A stretch of DNA of 64,000 bases from Flaccisagitta enflata (GCA_965153355.1 OZ231128.1:15066001-15130000), one strand, 5' to 3'. Shown: positions 49,120 through 61,721, counted from the stretch's first letter. The notes: a model not told the origin generated them from the letters alone. A program made the numbers and translations.

Positions 49120-49698
49120 CTTTCTTCCTTTGTCTTCTTTTTTTCTCTTTTATTCATTTCCCCCTTCTTTTGATCATCCTTTTTTATTCTTTTCTTCATC
49201 AACTTTGCTTAATCATTTTTTTCTCTTTAAGGTTTCCTTTTTTATTTTTTTTTTCTTCTTTTTCTTTCGTTATTTATTTTTTTCTTTTTCTCTATCCTTT
49301 CTCACAATTCTTTTTTTTTTCCTACCTTTTTCTCTGTTGTCCTTTTGTTTCATTCCCTTTTCGCTCTTTCTTTGTTTTGTTTTTACTTTTTTCATACTTG
49401 TTTATTCCTCTCATCCTCTCTTCCTATCTTCCTTTTTCATACATTCTCTTCGTTTCTCTTCCTTTCTTCCTCTCTTCCTTTTTCATGTCCATACTTTTTC
49501 TTTCTTTTTTTCTTTCTTTCTTTTTTTCTTTCTTTCTTTCCTTCTTTCCTTCTCTCCTTCTTTCTTTCCTTCTTTCCTTCTTTCCTTCTTTTTTTCCTTC
49601 TTTCCTTCTTTCCTTCTTTCTTTCTTTCTTTCTTTTCTTTCTTTTCTTTCTTTTCTTTTTTTTTCTTTTTCTTCTTTTTTTTCTTTTTCTTCTTTTTT
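49120..49698. repeat. Polypyrimidine tract ending at a deletion junction
   Basis: Matches 23290 onward in copy A, then at about 49698 continues as CACATAGCTACAATTGTC, which in A is at 27788. Confidence 0.9.
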
Positions 49699-49892
49699 AC
49701 ACATAGCTACAATTGTCTAGCTCAATTTTAAACTTCAATTATGGATAAAATAGAGCAACCAGTGCCACCGCCACTTATCTTTTAGTGATACAACATCATG
49801 AAAAGCAATCAAGGCAAAAATGAGAAAAATCGCCGCTGTCAGAATGCTGCAACTGAATAAAACGTGTATGAAAGAGTTTTTTTAGCATTTTT

Positions 49893-50098
49893 TTGTTTTA
49901 AAAATTTGAAAAGCAAAAATTTCTGAAGTGAGCTTTTTTCAGTGAAAAATTTTTAAGTGAAAATTTTTGAAAGGGAAATTTTCAAAATGAAAATTTTATA
50001 AGTGAATATTTATGAAGTAGAAATTTTTTTAGTAAAAAGTTTTTTAAATGAAAATTTTTGAAGTGAAAATTTAAGAAATGAGAATTTTAAAAGTCAAA
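49893..50098. repeat. AT-rich minisatellite, ~19-21-bp unit
   Basis: About ten degenerate units of AAGTGAAAATTTTTG type, directly right of the duplication edge. Confidence 0.7.
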
Positions 50099-50099
50099 A

Positions 50100-50231
50100 A
50101 TCCAGTTGCGGATAGTTGGGCAGGAGCAATAATGTAAAAACCGCTCGCAATTCAAAAATTTGAAGGATCTACCGACCTACCGACCGACTGACCGACACAG
50201 CAAAGTGTAGAGTCGCGTGTCCGCGACTAAA
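50100..50231 (+). mobile_element. Helentron-like short element (GGAC subtype), 5'-truncated
   Basis: Subterminal AGTTGCGGAT, GGGCAGGAGC, an ACCG run, GTGTAGAGTCGCG, terminal GTCCGCGACTAAAA. Confidence 0.8.
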
Positions 50232-50303
50232 AATTGAGGCATAAAAAATCTAATAAGCCATTGTCGCATAGCCTGCAACTAAGAAAATATCTAACCAATC
50301 ATA

Positions 50304-50463
50304 AACAAGGTTGGATACACGGCAATCAAGTCGTGGACGGTTAGGCAGGAGCAGTAATGCGAAAACTGTTCGGAATTCAAAAATGTGACAGACCAAAGAC
50401 CGACATACCTACCAACCTACCGACCGACACGGCAAGGTGTAGAGTCGTGTGTCCATGACTAAA
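50304..50463 (+). mobile_element. Helentron-like short element (GGAC subtype)
   Basis: AACAAGGTTGGATACACGGC, subterminal AGTCGTGGAC, terminal GTCCATGACTAAAA (9 of 10 paired). A further 3' relic is at 50715-50768. Confidence 0.82.
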
Positions 50464-51059
50464 AATGAGGCACTGCAAAATTTATAATGCAAAAAAAAAT
50501 CATGATTAATTCACCTATTAAAATCAAGATATAAATGATTTTGATTTTATTTCTACTTTTTTAATTTATGTTGCATTTTCTTACACATTTTCTTACACTT
50601 CGGCCCATAGTGTATTTTGGTCTCAGACAACCCACTGTGCAGCGTCTACAAGGCTGGTGGGCGAATCTTGTATTCATGCAGACATATAAGGACATGGAAG
50701 AACAGAATGAGAGTAGGACAGACCGACGGACACAACAAGGTGTAGAGTCGCGTGTAAGCAACTTAAAACAATAAAAGCGCTTTTGACTTAGGGAGACGAA
50801 TGTTTGTGTCGTTATCTGTTAAATGAAAACATAAGGCACTTTTCCTCAATTCTTCGAAACGTGACGCGCATCACTATCACCAGAAGCAGCGATGGCAACG
50901 CGATGCATTTTAGACCGATTACGCGTACGTTACTGCATGAGCGAGTACGATTACGCTTCCGATTCCACATATCTTTGACCGCGTATGATTACGATTATGA
51001 GTACACGACGAGTACAACTCAATTTACAAGCCCCCTTGCACGGCATAGCCAATTTTGGT

Positions 51060-51303
51060 CAAATTGAAAGAAAGAAAAAAAGAAAGAAAAAAGGAAAAAA
51101 ATTGAAAGAAATAAAAAAGGAAAAAAATTGAAAGAAAGAAAGAAGGAAAGAAAAAAAAATTGAAAGAAAGAAAGAAGGAAAGAATGAAAGTAAAAAGAAA
51201 GAAAGATAGAAAGAAAGAGAGAAAGAATGAAAGAAAGAAAGAAAGAAAGATAGAATGAAAGAAAGAAAGAAAGGAAGAAAAAAAGAATGAAAGTAAAAAG
51301 AAA

Positions 51304-51384
<81 letters not shown>

Positions 51385-51706
51385 GAATGAATAAAATGAA
51401 AGAATGAAAGAAAAGAAAGAAAGAAAGAATGAAAGAATGAAAGAATGAAAAAAAAGAGAATATAAGAATAGAAGAAAACAGAAGATAGAAAATGAAGGAA
51501 AGAAAGAAAGAAGAAAAGAAATAAAGAAGAAAAGAAGAAAAAGAAAGAAAGAAGAAAGAAAGAAAGAGAAAGAAGAAAGAAAAGGAAGAAAGAATGAAAG
51601 AAAGAAAAGAAAGAAAGAAAGAAAGAAAAAAGAAAAAGAAAGAAAGAAAGATAGAAAGATAGAAAGAAGAAAAGATAGAAAGAAAGAAAAGAAAGAAAGA
51701 AAAGAC
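51060..51706. repeat. GAAA-rich array, 0.65 kb
   Basis: Interrupted GAAA units with GAATGAAA variants. Frames across it are artefacts. Confidence 0.95.
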
Positions 51707-51729
51707 CGAAAGATGTTTGGCGCGGTTTT

Positions 51730-52552
51730 GGGCAGCGGCCGAAGGAGGCAGCGGCCTATCTTTCACACATAGGAAATTTTTCCTTCTCCTTGCTCCTCAT
51801 ACTCCCGTCCACCCCCTTGAAGCTCATTTCATGGCCCCTTGGGGCCATAATTCCTAGTCTAGACTGGAGGCCCAAATCCTAGTCTAGAGGCCCAAATTCT
51901 ATCAAAGGCCCCAAATCCTTGCCTCAGACTCAAATCCCCTAATCTTGAGGCACAAATCTCAGTCTAGAGGCCCATATCCCAGCCTCGAGGCCCATATCCC
52001 ATCCTCGAGGCCCATATCCCAGCCTCGAGGCCCATATCCTCAAATCCAAGCCTCAAATCATATCCTTTAGGCTTAAATCACAGCCTCATGGCTCAAATCA
52101 CTGCCTAAAGCAACAAATCACAACCTTGAGGCTCAAATAAGAGCCTCATGGCTCGAATCACAGCCTAAAGCCTCGTATCCCAGCCTCCCGGGCCTCCGTC
52201 ACCAGCCCAGGGGCTCGAATCACAACCTCAAGGCTCAAATCACAGCCTCAAGGCTCAAATCACAGCCTCAAGGCTCAAATCATCTCGAGGCTCAAATCAC
52301 AGCGTCGAGGCTCAAATCACAGCCTCGAGGCGCAAATCACAGCCTCGAGGCTAAAATCATAGACTCGAGGCTCAAATCACAGCCTCATGGTTCAAATCAC
52401 AGCCTTGAGGCTCAAATTCAATCCTAGAGCTTCAAATCTTACTAAGCATAGGTCATCGGCCCCTTCGGGGCCGCTGCCCCACCCTCACACATCACATATA
52501 CTCAAATAGGGGCAACGGGTACCGCTGACCATCTAACGCTTTTGCGACTATT
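51730..52552. repeat. Complete minisatellite cassette, 20-bp type
   Basis: GGGCAGCGGCC arm, pyrimidine spacer, about 25 units of CTCGAGGCTCAAATCACAGC type, closing arm CATAGGTCATCGGCCCC, GGGTACCGCTGACC and TAACGCTTTTGCGACTATT. Confidence 0.85.
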
Positions 52553-52660
52553 AATCTTTGCATCACCAAGCAAGCAAACAACTGATCAACCTAGTGATGA
52601 GCGTGGAAGCTCATGTCGCTCATGAGTTGCATCAAAGGGGAAGGGCCGTGTCTGTCTGTC

Positions 52661-52868
<208 letters not shown>

Positions 52869-53495
52869 GGTGTACGCGCGTACTGATGAACGCTCACGCT
52901 TACGCTATTAGTCCACAGAAATTGAGGAAACGCTTACGATTACGCTTACAAGTACAGCCAAAAGTGGTGAGTACAGCGAGTACGCGCCCGCATCCGCATA
53001 CGATTACGCCATCACTGACTAGAAGACATGAAAGAGAGAATAAATGCCCATCACTCCAAAGACCCCAGACAAACGTGATCAAAGCAATCTAAGTTTCATT
53101 TTTTTTGTAAGAGACCAGTTTATGAAAGACATGAGCCTGAGATTCAATTTTGAAACTTTTTTAAGAAAATATTTCAAGAATCTTATCAAAATGCAGGACA
53201 ATTATTCAAATTTTTCAGAAAAATTGATAGTTTTTCAAAAAAAAAAGCCCTTGAAGAATGTTTTCTTTAATGGTTTTGCCTGTCAAATTAAGGGATTCTA
53301 GGAGTCCAATGTGAAAAAAATTAATAAATAGTTTCCAGATAATTTATGTTTTGTATGAGTCTGATAGAAAAGAACGCAAAAAACCGTTTCACTTTTGCTC
53401 ATAACGATCGTTCTCCATAAAATTCGTGTCAAAATCAGGAATCATGAGTGAAAACTAGAGAAAAGAAAAGATATCGTTTGAAAAAAGAAAAAACA

Positions 53496-53560
53496 TTTGG
53501 GATTCGAACCCAAGCCTCAAGATCTGAAGTGCAGCGACTTACTGCGAAGCTATTGATGCA
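53496..53560 (-). ncRNA. tRNA-like relic (B-box and T-arm)
   Basis: On the minus strand TTGGGTTCGAATCCCAA forms a perfect T-arm (5-bp stem, 7-nt loop) with a canonical B-box. About 25 bases upstream, TAGCTTCGCAGTAAGTCGC resembles an A-box and D-arm. The anticodon stem does not pair and no acceptor stem is found, so this is a pseudogene or SINE head, not a working tRNA. Confidence 0.45.
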
Positions 53561-53707
53561 TCTGAAATCCTGAATTACTACGATTGACAGATTCTTGATC
53601 AACTAACTTTGGCAAGTGAACGGAAAATGAGAATCGGAATTCACGGAACTCAGCGTAAATCGAAGATGATGCGCCCTCATTGCTTTACTAATTTATCGCA
53701 TGCGCGC

Positions 53708-53815
<108 letters not shown>

Positions 53816-53883
53816 CCGCATGCGTTTGTGTAGGAGTTGGGGGGAGAAGCAAAACAATGTCTGCAACGATATTGAAATGCAAA

Positions 53884-54072
53884 ACAAGGCCAAGTAGGCC
53901 AAGTAGGCCAATAAGTGCGCGGTATGGATCGTCGAAGTTAGTGTCACCAACAAAACCGACCAACCGACCAACCAACCAACTAACCGACCAACCGACCAAC
54001 CAACCAACCGACCAACGAATCAACCGACGGATGGACATGATAGAATAAAGAGGTGCGTCGGCGCACCTGAAT
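53884..54072 (+). mobile_element. Diverged Helentron-like element
   Basis: Starts AACAAGGCCAAG, has an ACCG/ACCA tetranucleotide run (53955-54030), and ends in a different terminal hairpin, AGGTGCGTCGGCGCACCT. Confidence 0.5.
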
Positions 54073-54244
54073 ATCTCTTCAGCAATCAGCATGATACACT
54101 TCTCTCCAATGGGTAACACCATCACCAAAAGAGATACGTCAACGCCCACACCCCACAGTAAACAAAGACGACGAAGCAGAAATACTCATCACCACACCAA
54201 ATATAAGAAGAAAAAAACCAATTGCACCATGTACCGCGACCAAC

Positions 54245-54588
54245 ACACCCAAAAAAAAAAACAACAAAAGAAACGAACTCACCATCAACAAAAATAACAA
54301 CAAAAACAACAACAATGAATAAAACAACAACATTGAATAAAGCAACAAAAACAACAATGAAAATAATAACAACAACAACAGCAACAACAACAACAAAACC
54401 ACTACTTCCGCTAACAAAACCACCACCACCACCGCCAATAACAACAACAACAACGACAATAACAACAACAACAATGACAATAACAACAACAACGTCTTCT
54501 CTGGTCTCATGTTTTTGCGCCTGCTGTTCAACTACAACAACAACAAACGGGCCCAAAACAGAACCAGGGGCCATCACTTCTCACCGCC

Positions 54589-54680
<92 letters not shown>

Positions 54681-54690
54681 AACAACAATA
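54245..54690. repeat. AAC/CAA-rich arrays
   Basis: Degenerate AAC repeats at 54245-54500 and a nearly pure CAA run at 54589-54682. A polyglutamine frame across it has no other gene-like property. Confidence 0.9.
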
Positions 54691-55104
54691 GCGAGATACT
54701 GCTTTTTTCGGCGCCATTGCTCCAAATGCCAGCAAGCCGAGGATCTACCAAGGTTTTGCCGATGATGTGCCGACGACACTGAGGGGGCGCTTCCGAGATG
54801 ACAAAAAAGTCTCACTATTACGTGGTGACAAAACAATTCGAACCAATTGACGACCGATTCAACAAGTTAAGTCGCGCATTATGCATCAGCAACGTACGGA
54901 AAGGATGAGCCGGACGCTACGGAAAGGATAAGCCATCTCTGTATTGGTATCATGACGATGTATTCCATTGACAAGGGAGGAAAACATCGCGAAAAAGAGA
55001 AACAAGGCATTCCGCGACTAAAAGGAGAAAAAAAAACCACGGAAGTATAGAGAAAGAAACTTTCAATTAATGAACTCTTGGATTTGAAAACAGGAGTGTT
55101 TTTT

Positions 55105-55995
55105 TTAGTCGCGGACGAGCGACTCTAGACCTTGCTGTGTCGTCCGTCGTCCGTCCCTCCGTCAGTCCATCACATATCGGAATTGCAAGCGGTTTTTGGG
55201 CAGTGGCCCCGAAGGGGACGAAGTCCTGTAGAACACAGGGGGACTTTCGTTTGTTCGTCTGTTAGTTAGTTAGTTCGTTAGTTCGTTCGTCCCCCCCCCC
55301 TTACTCCTCAGGCCTAAAATCTGGCCTCTCAGGCCTCAAATATGGCGTCTCAGGCCTCAATCCAGCCTCTCAGGCCTCAAATCCAGCCTCTCAGGCTTCA
55401 AATCCAGCCTCTCAAGCCTCAAATCCAGCCCCTCGGGCCTCAAATCCGGCCTCTCAGGCCTCAAATCCGACCTCTCAGGCCACAAACCTGGCCTTTCAGA
55501 CCTCAAATTAGGCCTCGCAGGCCTCAAATCAAAATTCCCATGCCTCAAACCTGTCCTCTTATGCCTCAAATTAGGCCTCAAGTTAGTCATCTCAAGCTTC
55601 CAATTGGCATTCTCAGGCCTTACATCAGCCTTCCTAGACCTCAATCTAAGCTCTTGAAGGCCTTCAGTCAACCCTCTATGTAGCATCTTGAAGGCCTTCA
55701 GTCAACCCTCTATGTAGCATCTCATCCACGTAAGGCAGGACGAACGAAAGTCCCCCTGTGTTCTACAGTATTTTTGCAGCATGGCAATAATGCAGTACCG
55801 TTTTTGCTCACAAAATTTTAAAGTTGATTTCATTTGATCTAATATGTTAAATAGTTGCTTTACAAATTGAAAACTAAGGATATTGATGCAAAAAAAATTG
55901 TAGGCAAAAAATATTCAGAATAGCATGCTTGTAGGCAGCTCACAATTTTGCCAAGCCCTGGTCCGCGACTGTCCTGCTGTGTATCTGGCCTTGTT
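55105..55995 (-). mobile_element. Helentron-like element (GGAC subtype) split by a cassette
   Basis: Hairpin AGTCGCGGACGAGCGACT and a GTCC run at the left; distal word GTCCGCGACT and GTATCTGGCCTTGTT at the right, fully complementary to the hairpin word. Between them lie the cassette at 55198-55770 and about 190 bp of unrelated DNA. Confidence 0.7.
55198..55770. repeat. Minisatellite cassette, 21-bp type
   Basis: GGGCAGTGGCCCCGAAGGGG with GACGAAGTCCTGTAGAACAC, about 14 units of CTCTCAGGCCTCAAATCCAGC, and closing AAAGTCCCCCTGTGTTCTAC. Its end is truncated. A 34-bp stretch starting TCTTGAAGGCCTTCAG is duplicated in tandem at 55648-55715. Confidence 0.78.
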
Positions 55996-56430
55996 CTGAC
56001 TAATTCTACATCTGTCTCTCTGTCAGGCTGTCCCTGTCTGTCTCTGCGTCTGTGTCTGTCTCCTTTTGTCTGTCTTTCTGCGCCTTTGTCTGTCTTTGTA
56101 TATCTGTCTACGTCTGTCTTTGTGTGTCGGTGAATACCACCAGAGAGCCTTTGGTCTTTGACCAATGGTACAGTATGATTCATCTTGTTTGCAACATTTC
56201 ATGAGGACATATCTTCAAAAGTAATAGAGATAATCTAAATCTGAAAAAAGTTCCTGAACAATGATGGTGATGCATTTTATGAAGTGTAACTTTTTTACAA
56301 AAATTTATACCTTTTGACAAGAGACAAAATGTTGTTCAAAATCAGCAAAAAACACCATTATTTTAGGTTTTTTAACTGAACAGTTTCTTAACAACAAAGA
56401 CACCAACAATAAAGACAGCGATATCGACGT

Positions 56431-56431
56431 C

Positions 56432-56467
<36 letters not shown>

Positions 56468-56624
56468 AACAATAACAACAACAATAACAACAACTACAAT
56501 AACAACCACGACATCCAAAACAACAACCACCACGACATCCAAAACAACCACCACGACATCCAAATCATCCACAACAACCAACACGACACCCAAAACAACC
56601 ACAACGACATCCAAAACAACAACC

Positions 56625-56672
<48 letters not shown>

Positions 56673-56886
56673 GCAAGCAACAGCAACCAGACAGCAACAA
56701 CAACAACAACAACAACAGCACTAATAAGCAGCAACAGCAGTAACAGCAGAAGCTTATCAGCAAACATTGCAGTAACCCAGCCAGGAGCAAGAACCAAGAC
56801 GCGCGAACAACAGCAACAACAACAACAATAGCAACGTAACAACAACAACAACAACAATAACAACAACAACAACAACAACAACAACA
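56431..56886. repeat. AAC-rich array, 0.45 kb
   Basis: AAC blocks separated by ACGACATCC-type units. No gene. Confidence 0.93.
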
Positions 56887-57680
56887 GCAATAGCGGAAAT
56901 AAAAAATGGCGGATTTTGGAAAACTAATTTCATCAACCTTAAATTGAGAAAACTTGTAAAAAATTGGTGACCATTTTGAAGCTCTGCAAAAGATCTTTCA
57001 AATGAGACGTTGCTGGTTGACCTAACTTTTGCCATTTAAAAATGCCATTGGGATGAAGACAGGTTGTCAGGAATTCATGAATTCACTACAGGATCTGCAT
57101 GTTTTTGGTTTGTTGCAACATAGAAACTAAACGCATTGAGTAAAAAATTTGTTCTTGGCGCCATTTTGAAGAAAATTTGAAGCTCTTTAATTTGCTCATG
57201 GATATCAAGTAGCTGTGACAATTCTGAATTGCATTATTAAAAAAAACGTTGAGACAAAAATTACTAATAGAAAAAAACACACTATTTGCCCTTTTTCCAA
57301 TTGGTGGTATCGTTCTTCAAACTCATGCCATTTCTAAACAAATAAAGCTAGGAATGCCAGACATGACTCAAATGAAAGATCTTTCAAAGGGCTATACAGG
57401 CATCATCAATTTCAATCCATTTTTCTTACGTTATGGTTCAAAAAAAAGTTTTAAGGTTTTTAAAAAATCCGCCATTTTTTATTTCCCCAAGGTTAGAATC
57501 GAAACAAGAACCGAAACCAGAATCGAAACAACATCAAACAGAACAATAACAACAAAAACAACAACAACAATGACAACCGATATAACATTAAAAACATCAA
57601 CTTTAACAACAACCAAAAAAACAATCAAAACAACAATGGCAACATCATGACGACAACAACAACAACAACATAAAAACAAC

Positions 57681-57746
57681 AACGGTAATCACTCGTTTCC
57701 ACTCTCAATTCTATGGTAATCACTCGTTTCCACTCTCCATTCTATC
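57681..57746. repeat. Tandem duplication of ~32 bp
   Basis: GGTAATCACTCGTTTCCACT and its continuation occur twice in a row, just right of another AAC-rich stretch (57535-57675). Confidence 0.8.
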
Positions 57747-57759
57747 TTCGATCGATCAG

Positions 57760-58430
57760 CAGCTTTGCATAGTGATAGCGTTCAAAACAGCGCCTCAAGC
57801 AATGCACCCTAGTGAACGAAAAATCACGTAAATCGTTTCTCCTAGTAACCCGTTCCCAAGCAACGAAACCAGGAACACAAATTACAAAGCTGATGCCATT
57901 TAATTTCTGCCATACCCAGTTCTTGTCAGGGAACGTTGAGGAAAGAAGAAGCCAAAAATAACAAATCCATTTTTTTGGGTGTTGGAGACCGCAAAAAGGC
58001 GCGAAATTTTACACGTGATTCAGGACAGGGATTGTGAAGGGTTGGTCGGAGAAACTTTTGTCAAAAAATTGTTTCTTGACACATTTACATGACTAACTAT
58101 TTTTTTGATATTGTTTTGCCCGCTTGAAAAGGCCCCTAGTGAATTTATGAATCCGACCAGCCCTTAGTACCCCTCTGCCCTACCTAAAACCACAATTCGT
58201 TCCGACTTTCGATGTTCGTGGTTTTCTAAAACAGTCCATATCTGAGCTCATAATTTCAGTAATTCAACATATACTGTAAGGAGACGACAACAGCCATCAG
58301 GAATGTCAATTACCAATTTGTTGGAACTCATTGAGTGTCTTTAGCCCCCACCAGGCCAAAGAAAGACATGTCGAAAAGTTTCAACCTTTCGACTACAAGC
58401 CCTTAAGCAAGATATTCAATGTTCTATAGA
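57760..58430. other. No feature recognised
   Basis: Mixed-composition DNA without a supported frame or repeat. Confidence 0.5.
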
Positions 58431-58436
58431 AATGAT

Positions 58437-58641
58437 TTGAGCCTGGAGCCTGGGATTTGAGCCTGGAGCCTAGGATTTGAGCCTGGAGCCTGGGATTTGA
58501 GCCTCGAGCCTGGGATTTGAGCCTCAAGCCTGGGATTTGAGCCTTGAAGCTGGGGGGGGGGGGGGTATGCTGGAGGAGAAGGAGAAATTTCCCCCTGCGT
58601 GAAAGCATAGGTCATCAGCCCCTTCGGGGCCGCCGCCCAAA
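58437..58641. repeat. Partial minisatellite cassette
   Basis: About six units of GAGCCTGGAGCCTGGGATTT, a poly-G run, and the closing arm CATAGGTCATCAGCCCCTTC. It abuts a Helentron-like 3' end (58645-58751). Confidence 0.75.
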
Positions 58642-58644
58642 AAA

Positions 58645-58751
58645 GGGACTGACTGACCAACCAACCAACCGACCAACTGACCAACCGACTGACCAACTGA
58701 CCGACCAACCGACATAGAGGGTTGTAGAGTCGCGTAGCATGCAACTAAAAC
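58645..58751 (+). mobile_element. Helentron-like short element, 5'-truncated
   Basis: GACTGACC/AACC run, GGGTTGTAGAGTCGCGTAGC, terminal ATGCAACTAAAA. Confidence 0.75.
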
Positions 58752-58760
58752 AAAAGATGA

Positions 58761-59633
58761 TAATGGAAAAGCGTTACATGGTCAGCGGTACCCGATGCCC
58801 CTAAGTCAGTGTATGTGGGAATCAGATTATGCGAGGGGCAGCGGCCCCGGAGGGGCCAATGACCTTGACCTATGATTCCACATAGGACAATTTTCTCCGG
58901 TTTGAGAAGCTGAGGGCTGAGAGTAGGGTGGTCACAAAATAGGGTCAAATTTTAAAAAATGATATACTTTATTTTTTTGCATAAATGTACCAAAAAAGTA
59001 AGTCTTCCCACAAGTAGAGGTCTGAATTTGAAGATTAAACCATGGCGGCAAAACTAAAGGCTTCTTATGGCAATAAAAAAATCCCCATAGCAATCGTATG
59101 GTTTTGCTGACAAGGTTTCTTGTTTGATTTCACACCCCAGCTTGTGAGAAATCCATCTTTTATTGGACATTTGTGCAAAGGGCTCAAGTATATCAATATA
59201 TGAAATTTGACCCAATTCCGGACCACCCTAGCTGAGAGGCCTGATTTTGGGTCTGAAAGGTCTGATTTAGGGTTTGGAGTTTAACAGGCTTGATTTGGGG
59301 TCTAAAAGGCCTGATTTGGGTCTGAGGATTGATATGGGTCTGAGAGGCCTAATATGGGGTCTGAGAAGTCTGATCTTGGGTTTGGGAGGCCTGATTTGGG
59401 GGCTAAGAGGCCTGATTTTAGGCTGAGAGGCCTGATTTAGGGTCCGGGAGGCCTGATTTGGGGTCTGAGAGGCCTGATTTGGGGTTTGAAAAGTCTGATT
59501 TGGGGCCTGAAATGCCTGATTTAGGGTCTGAGAGGCCTTATTTGAGGCCTGGGGGAGGGGGGGACATACGGAAAATGGAAACTAGAGAAAATTGCCCTAT
59601 GTAGAATCATGGGTCATCGGCCCCTCCCTCCCA
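58761..59633. repeat. Minisatellite cassette (20-bp type) with a MITE inside
   Basis: Head AAAAGCGTTACATGGTCAGC and GGTACCCGATGCCCC, arm GGGGCAGCGGCCCCGGAGGG, then units of GAGGCCTGATTTGGGGTCT type from 59231. The closing arm is near 59606-59633. The hAT-like MITE at 58924-59230 sits between arm and units. Confidence 0.8.
58924..59230. mobile_element. hAT-like MITE, 307 bp, 8-bp target duplication
   Basis: GCTGAGAG flanks both sides (58916-58923, 59231-59238). Termini TAGGGTGGTC and GACCACCCTA, with a further inner pair GGGTCAAATTT/AAATTTGACCC. No ORF. Confidence 0.85.
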
Positions 59634-59819
59634 AAAAGGGCACAAAACGTAGAATATGCATCTTCATGATTCTTAAATCAGAGACAAGATTCAATTAATA
59701 AATAATGAAATAAATGAACTGTTTTCCATCTTGTGGTTATACTCGAGCGTGACGGACCAATGGACCAACGGACCAATGGACCCACGGACCAATGGACGGA
59801 CAAAGCCTCTCATTTGGAA

Positions 59820-61119
59820 GTCAAAGAGACGAAGTCCCTTCGGTCTTTTTGAGTCCTGCAGAGTTATTTGGATTTCCCTTTTTCTCATGAGGCGTTTGAG
59901 AAAGTTGTTAAGCTTTTGGGGCTAAATGATACTACGCATGAAATTACTAGCTAAGAAAGAGCTAAATCTTCTCTTTCAGATGACGCCAAGCAAAATTCTG
60001 TGCAATCGATAGTTTAGGAGCTATGATTTTTTAAATCTTTTTTTATTTCTTTTGAATTTTTCTCGTTTTTCCCAATATGACGCACTGAAATTAAAGCAAG
60101 AGGAATTTACCTAGAGGACAAAGTTACCATTCACTTCACTATTTTTGCTTACGTCAATGCTTGTGTTTATTTTTTTGTACTGAAATGTGTAAACTTACAT
60201 GAGGAATCCGAACTGTCACTGTCAAATGACAAAAATGCAAAAAGATTGAAGGAAATTCGATTCTAATGAGACTAACAAGTGAAAGAAAAAGTGACAATCA
60301 TTTCAGTAACTGCTCATTGAAAATTTTAAATTTGCATAAAAAATCCAAATATCATTAAAATAAGAAGATAGCGCCCTCAGCATATGTAATAGCAATCGCG
60401 CTATGTTCTTGTTTTGTTGATATTTTGATTTTCTATGCAAATTTAAAATTTTCAATGAGCCATGGTACATTGACAAAAGAAGTTTTTTATTGTATTTCAC
60501 ATATTTTTTCAGCTCAAAAGTAAAGGATTGGAGTTTAAAACTGGCATATGCAAGTCAATTCATGCAAAATATGGCTATTGACAGTTTTATTGAAAACATA
60601 AAAACAAAAATTATCATTAAATTTCAATTTATAAATTTCATGATTTATCTAGCTCGGGTAGCAAATTCTGTGGTAATTTTCAGTGCGTCATAACGAGGAA
60701 ACAAGTTTGTTGAAGTCTATTTGAACTTTGACTCTGCAGGACTCAAAAAGACCGAAACAAGGCCGGATACACGGCTACCCCAGTTGCGTGTGGGTGGGCA
60801 GGGGCTGTATTTGAGGTCACTTGATCACTTGGGCAGGAGCAGTGAGGCCAAAGACCGCAAAAACCAAATAAAAGTAAAGTGTGACAGACGGACTGATGGA
60901 CGGACGGACCGACAAAGCGGGGTGTAGAGTGGCGTAGCACGCGACTAAAAAAATTCTGTGCAATTGATAGTTTAGGAGCTATGATTTCTTAAATCTTTTT
61001 TTTCATTTTTCAAAATTTTTCTCATTTTTCCCAATAACGAGGAATCGAGTTCGTTGAAGTCTATTTGAACTTTAACTCTGCAGGACTCAAAAAGACCAAA
61101 GGGACTTCGTCTCTTCGAC
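59820..61119. mobile_element. 1.3 kb element with 47-bp terminal inverted repeats
   Basis: GTCAAAGAGACGAAGTCCCT to GAGTTA (59820-59866) is repeated inverted at 61073-61119 with a few mismatches. Inside are a 27-bp perfect hairpin pair (60312-60338 and 60434-60460), a second internal copy of the terminal repeat core (60728-60753), a direct repeat of ATTCTGTGCAAT (59994 and 60953), and a Helentron-like element (60756-60950). No transposase. Confidence 0.72.
60756..60950 (+). mobile_element. Helentron-like short element, complete (GTGC subtype)
   Basis: AACAAGGCCGGATACACGGC, subterminal AGTTGCGTGT, GGGTGGGCAGGGGC, an ACGG run, GGGGTGTAGAGTGGCG, terminal GCACGCGACTAAAA. Confidence 0.87.
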
Positions 61120-61123
61120 TTTT

Positions 61124-61324
61124 TTAGTCGCGTGCACGCGACTCTACACCCCCCTTTGTCCGTTGGTTGGTCGGTCGGTTGGTTGGTTGGTCGGTTGGTT
61201 GGTCCCCATTTTACTTTGTTTATCAATTTTATTTCTTTAGGTCATTTTAAGTCATTTTAGGGTAAACTAAGTCATTCTTAGTCATTATTAGTCATTCTAA
61301 GTCAATCTGTAAGTTGGCCTTGTT
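61124..61324 (-). mobile_element. Helentron-like short element, perfect 18-nt palindromic hairpin
   Basis: Hairpin AGTCGCGTGCACGCGACT, a GTTG/GTCG run, AAGTCATT repeats, and the end TTGGCCTTGTT. It starts five bases right of the element at 59820-61119. A second, divergent copy follows at 61325-61505, and a 3' hairpin relic at 61823-61851. Confidence 0.78.
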
Positions 61325-61589
61325 ACAAATGAGAGGCATTGTCCATCAGTCCATCCATCAGTCTGTAGGTCCATCTGTCCGTCTGAGTGGAAAAGTAGAA
61401 AAACAAGCGGTCTAGATGCTTGTGTGTGGGGGTTGGGGTTTGGGTGTGTATGGGGGCTGGGTGCCTCTTTCCACTTGTCCGCAACAATATTGTTACCCCG
61501 TGTTAAATGTTTTTCTCTGTTTCTCTTTCTCCCCCTCCTCCTCTGTCTCTTTCTCCCCCTCTGTCTGTCTCTCTCCGTCTCTCTATCTG

Positions 61590-61721
<132 letters not shown>

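Noticed and set aside
53496-53560. Functional tRNA gene
   Set aside because: The T-arm is perfect but the anticodon stem and acceptor stem do not form.
54222-54782. Polyglutamine/threonine-rich protein
   Set aside because: It lies entirely in AAC/CAA arrays, with an opposite frame equally open. No conserved part is seen.
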